Shown piece by piece: positions 11,615 to 12,874 of a DNA stretch of 12,874 nucleotides. The stretch spans positions 1 to 12,874 of the forward strand of contig DAOVKX010000024.1 in the NCBI GenBank assembly GCA_030631505.1, given 5' to 3'. A model generated the notes under the pieces. That model searched no databases. It worked only from the letters and a program-made list of their open reading frames with translations, and was not told the origin of the DNA. The position numbers and the translations under genes were made by a program. The DNA comes from Candidatus Nanohaloarchaea archaeon. GTDB lineage: Archaea; EX4484-52; DAOVKX01. Each line of letters starts with the position of its first letter. The stretch's first letter is position 1.

Positions 11615-11833
11615 AAAAACTTGTAGAACTCACAAATTTATAAATCTTTTGGTAAGTAGTCACTTACTAATAATAACACCCGAGTACTTTGATTAAAGAT
11701 TTTGCATTCTTTTAAAGCCTGACCTGTCGATTTCATCGATTTATGTGCTTCTCCACCATAAACCTTTCGATTTCTGCCATGTTTGGCGACCGAAGGGAGC
11801 TGAAATTGGTGGTTCTTCACAAATACTATCTTT
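11615..11833. other. 219-bp gap with GC-rich foldable island and a doubtful 60-codon frame
   Basis: Bases 11761-11820 are 29/60 G or C by hand count, against 17/60 just before (11641-11700) and 13/60 just after (11821-11880). In this AT-rich DNA that contrast often marks structured RNA. Nested complementary pairs occur: CCACC 11753-11757 with GGTGG 11808-11812, CCTTTCG 11763-11769 with CGAAGG 11791-11796, and GCCA 11776-11779 with TGGC 11784-11787. A hairpin TCGAT-TTC-ATCGA (11727-11739) lies beside them. A reverse-strand GTG-started frame of 60 codons (11638-11820) also crosses the gap; it has no recognisable motif and its end overlaps the isomerase TATA box. Confidence 0.4.
11637..11644 (-). 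promoter_or_regulatory. TATA box of the isomerase gene
   Basis: TTTATAAA is centred about 26 nt before ATG 11614. The isomerase therefore has its own promoter rather than depending only on read-through from the ATP-grasp gene. Confidence 0.55.
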
Positions 11834-12874
11834 CTATTTTTTTACATACTCACTAATAATAGTATCTATAAGAGATATCGATTCTTCTAAGTCTTGTCTG
11901 GTTCTCTGTACTGCGATAACATTTCCAAGTGAAGTCTTCTTTTTTATAACAGAATTTCCAGGCACTCTCTGACCGACAATAACGACTCCATCTCTTTTTT
12001 TGTATAATTCTAAAGCATTGTTGGGGATAGACAAAGGCATGATTGTACCATCATATTCGGAGAATATTTCCTTTTTATACCAATAAATTCCTTTTGGTTC
12101 GTCCCATAATTTGTACCCATTAAATGTTCCTTCCTTAACTGCCATCACTTCAAGATCCATTATACTGGGACAACCTGGAGGTCTTACCTGTTCCATTGCA
12201 AGCATTCGATTGTGCGCAGTACCAGAATACCGCGCATTTATTTCACAAAAGTAAACACTGTTATTTTTATCAACAATTAGATCAATACTAATATATCCTT
12301 TAATTCCTTCCTGAGCAATTTTTTTGGCAATTTTATATGCAATATCGTAACACTTCGCTTTAATATGAGAAGACAAAACCGAGGGGTAAGTAGCACCCAA
12401 GCACTTTAATTCATCCAAAACCTGATCTGCTAAACCAAAGACAAATATTTCATTCCTGTTTGCAATTAGAATATCAATACTCGGAGATACTCCTACATCC
12501 AAAGCTTTGGCCATCATAAGTTCTTTATTGTTTATTGTGGCAAGATATCCAGCTAAAGATGCTTTGTCTTTATGAATCCTGGCTCCATCACCTGACCCCC
12601 CATAAGCTAAATGAGTAAAAACGCCATTACCATTATTTAACTTTTCAAAATGTTCAACAGCATTTTCTTTTTTTGTGATTACAAATTCAGGAATGAGAGC
12701 TACATCCCTTAATAGCCCATACTGGTATAATTTATTATTTAACCTATCAGCTTGTTCTGGCAGTAACCCCAGTGACTTGATGTATGATTTGTCAAATAAT
12801 TGCTTAAAAGCTAGATGATTCCCAAATATCTTCACCCAAACATCTCCCTGGTGTTTTTTTAATGAGTCAAACAA
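11834..12874 (-). CDS. ATP-grasp ligase-like protein, 3' part (N-terminus outside window)
   Basis: The frame is open to the window edge, giving 346 codons of a longer gene. The visible part has the ATP-grasp core: an ATP-binding region with GNGVFTHLAYGGSGDGARI, a hydrophobic VFGLADQVLDE strand, and the metal- and ATP-binding strand GYISIDLIVDKNNSVYFCEINARYSGTAHN, whose Asp and E-x-N are the classic Mg ligands. A C-terminal extension of about 60 residues (ALELYKK...VIVGQR...KTSLGNVIAVQ) is unusual and is the segment found duplicated at 10018-10221. ATP-grasp enzymes activate a carboxylate as acyl phosphate and join it to an amine or thiol. With the isomerase and nucleotidyltransferase it may build an envelope or signalling metabolite; substrates are unknown. 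Confidence 0.82.
   Translation of the reverse strand: MFDSLKKHQGDVWVKIFGNHLAFKQLFDKSYIKSLGLLPEQADRLNNKLYQYGLLRDVALIPEFVITKKENAVEHFEKLNNGNGVFTHLAYGGSGDGARIHKDKASLAGYLATINNKELMMAKALDVGVSPSIDILIANRNEIFVFGLADQVLDELKCLGATYPSVLSSHIKAKCYDIAYKIAKKIAQEGIKGYISIDLIVDKNNSVYFCEINARYSGTAHNRMLAMEQVRPPGCPSIMDLEVMAVKEGTFNGYKLWDEPKGIYWYKKEIFSEYDGTIMPLSIPNNALELYKKRDGVVIVGQRVPGNSVIKKKTSLGNVIAVQRTRQDLEESISLIDTIISEYVKK

Noticed and set aside
11638..11820. 60-codon reverse-strand frame starting GTG
   Set aside because: There is no ribosome site or promoter, no recognised motif, and its end coincides with the isomerase TATA box. The GC-rich complementary segments suggest structure rather than coding, but this is not certain.

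Overview
The window is archaeal. It carries the two enzymes that commit glycerol to archaeal ether lipids, geranylgeranylglyceryl-phosphate synthase and sn-glycerol-1-phosphate dehydrogenase. It also has RNA polymerase subunit RpoL, elongation factor TFS, a DUF99 protein and an archaeal-type signal peptidase. TATA boxes follow the archaeal pattern, and many lie about 24-28 nt before the start codon, which predicts leaderless mRNAs. Internal operon genes instead have Shine-Dalgarno sites (GAGGTGAT, GGAGGG). The DNA is AT-rich and tightly packed. The lineage cannot be fixed from this sequence; a small-genome (DPANN-like) or euryarchaeal organism is possible.

Layout. 1-157 (-): 5' part of a NYN-domain nuclease-like gene. 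311-1651 (+): a four-gene operon of three small DUF2178-like membrane proteins and an XRE-type repressor, with a palindromic operator candidate over the predicted transcription start. 1652-1876: a leader or gene relic. 1877-4315: the lipid block (GGGP synthase +, an unrecognised 131-residue protein -, G1P dehydrogenase -). 4438-4623 (+): an extremely lysine-rich protein. 4629-5989 (-): operon DUF99 - signal peptidase - TFS. 6060-6335 (-): RpoL. 6389-6551 (+): a small, probably frameshifted gene. 6543-8601: small unrecognised genes plus a putative HExxH metallopeptidase. 8691-9167 (+): dUTPase.

9224-12874 (-) looks like an accessory small-molecule or envelope cassette: a partial ATP-grasp ligase, a sugar-isomerase-like TIM barrel and a LicC-like nucleotidyltransferase. 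Between the last two is a scar: a 34-codon reading frame starting inside the isomerase gene, about 270 bp packed with consecutive short-loop hairpins, and a 67-codon copy of the C-terminus of the neighbouring ATP-grasp protein. The best model is a second ATP-grasp gene that lost its middle, or a structured RNA or element lodged there.

The most interesting signals are the hairpin cluster with its flanking gene ends, the 21-nt promoter shared by the genes at 7297 and 8691, the operator before the membrane-protein operon, and a GC-rich foldable island at 11727-11812. No tRNA, rRNA, CRISPR array or transposase gene was seen.
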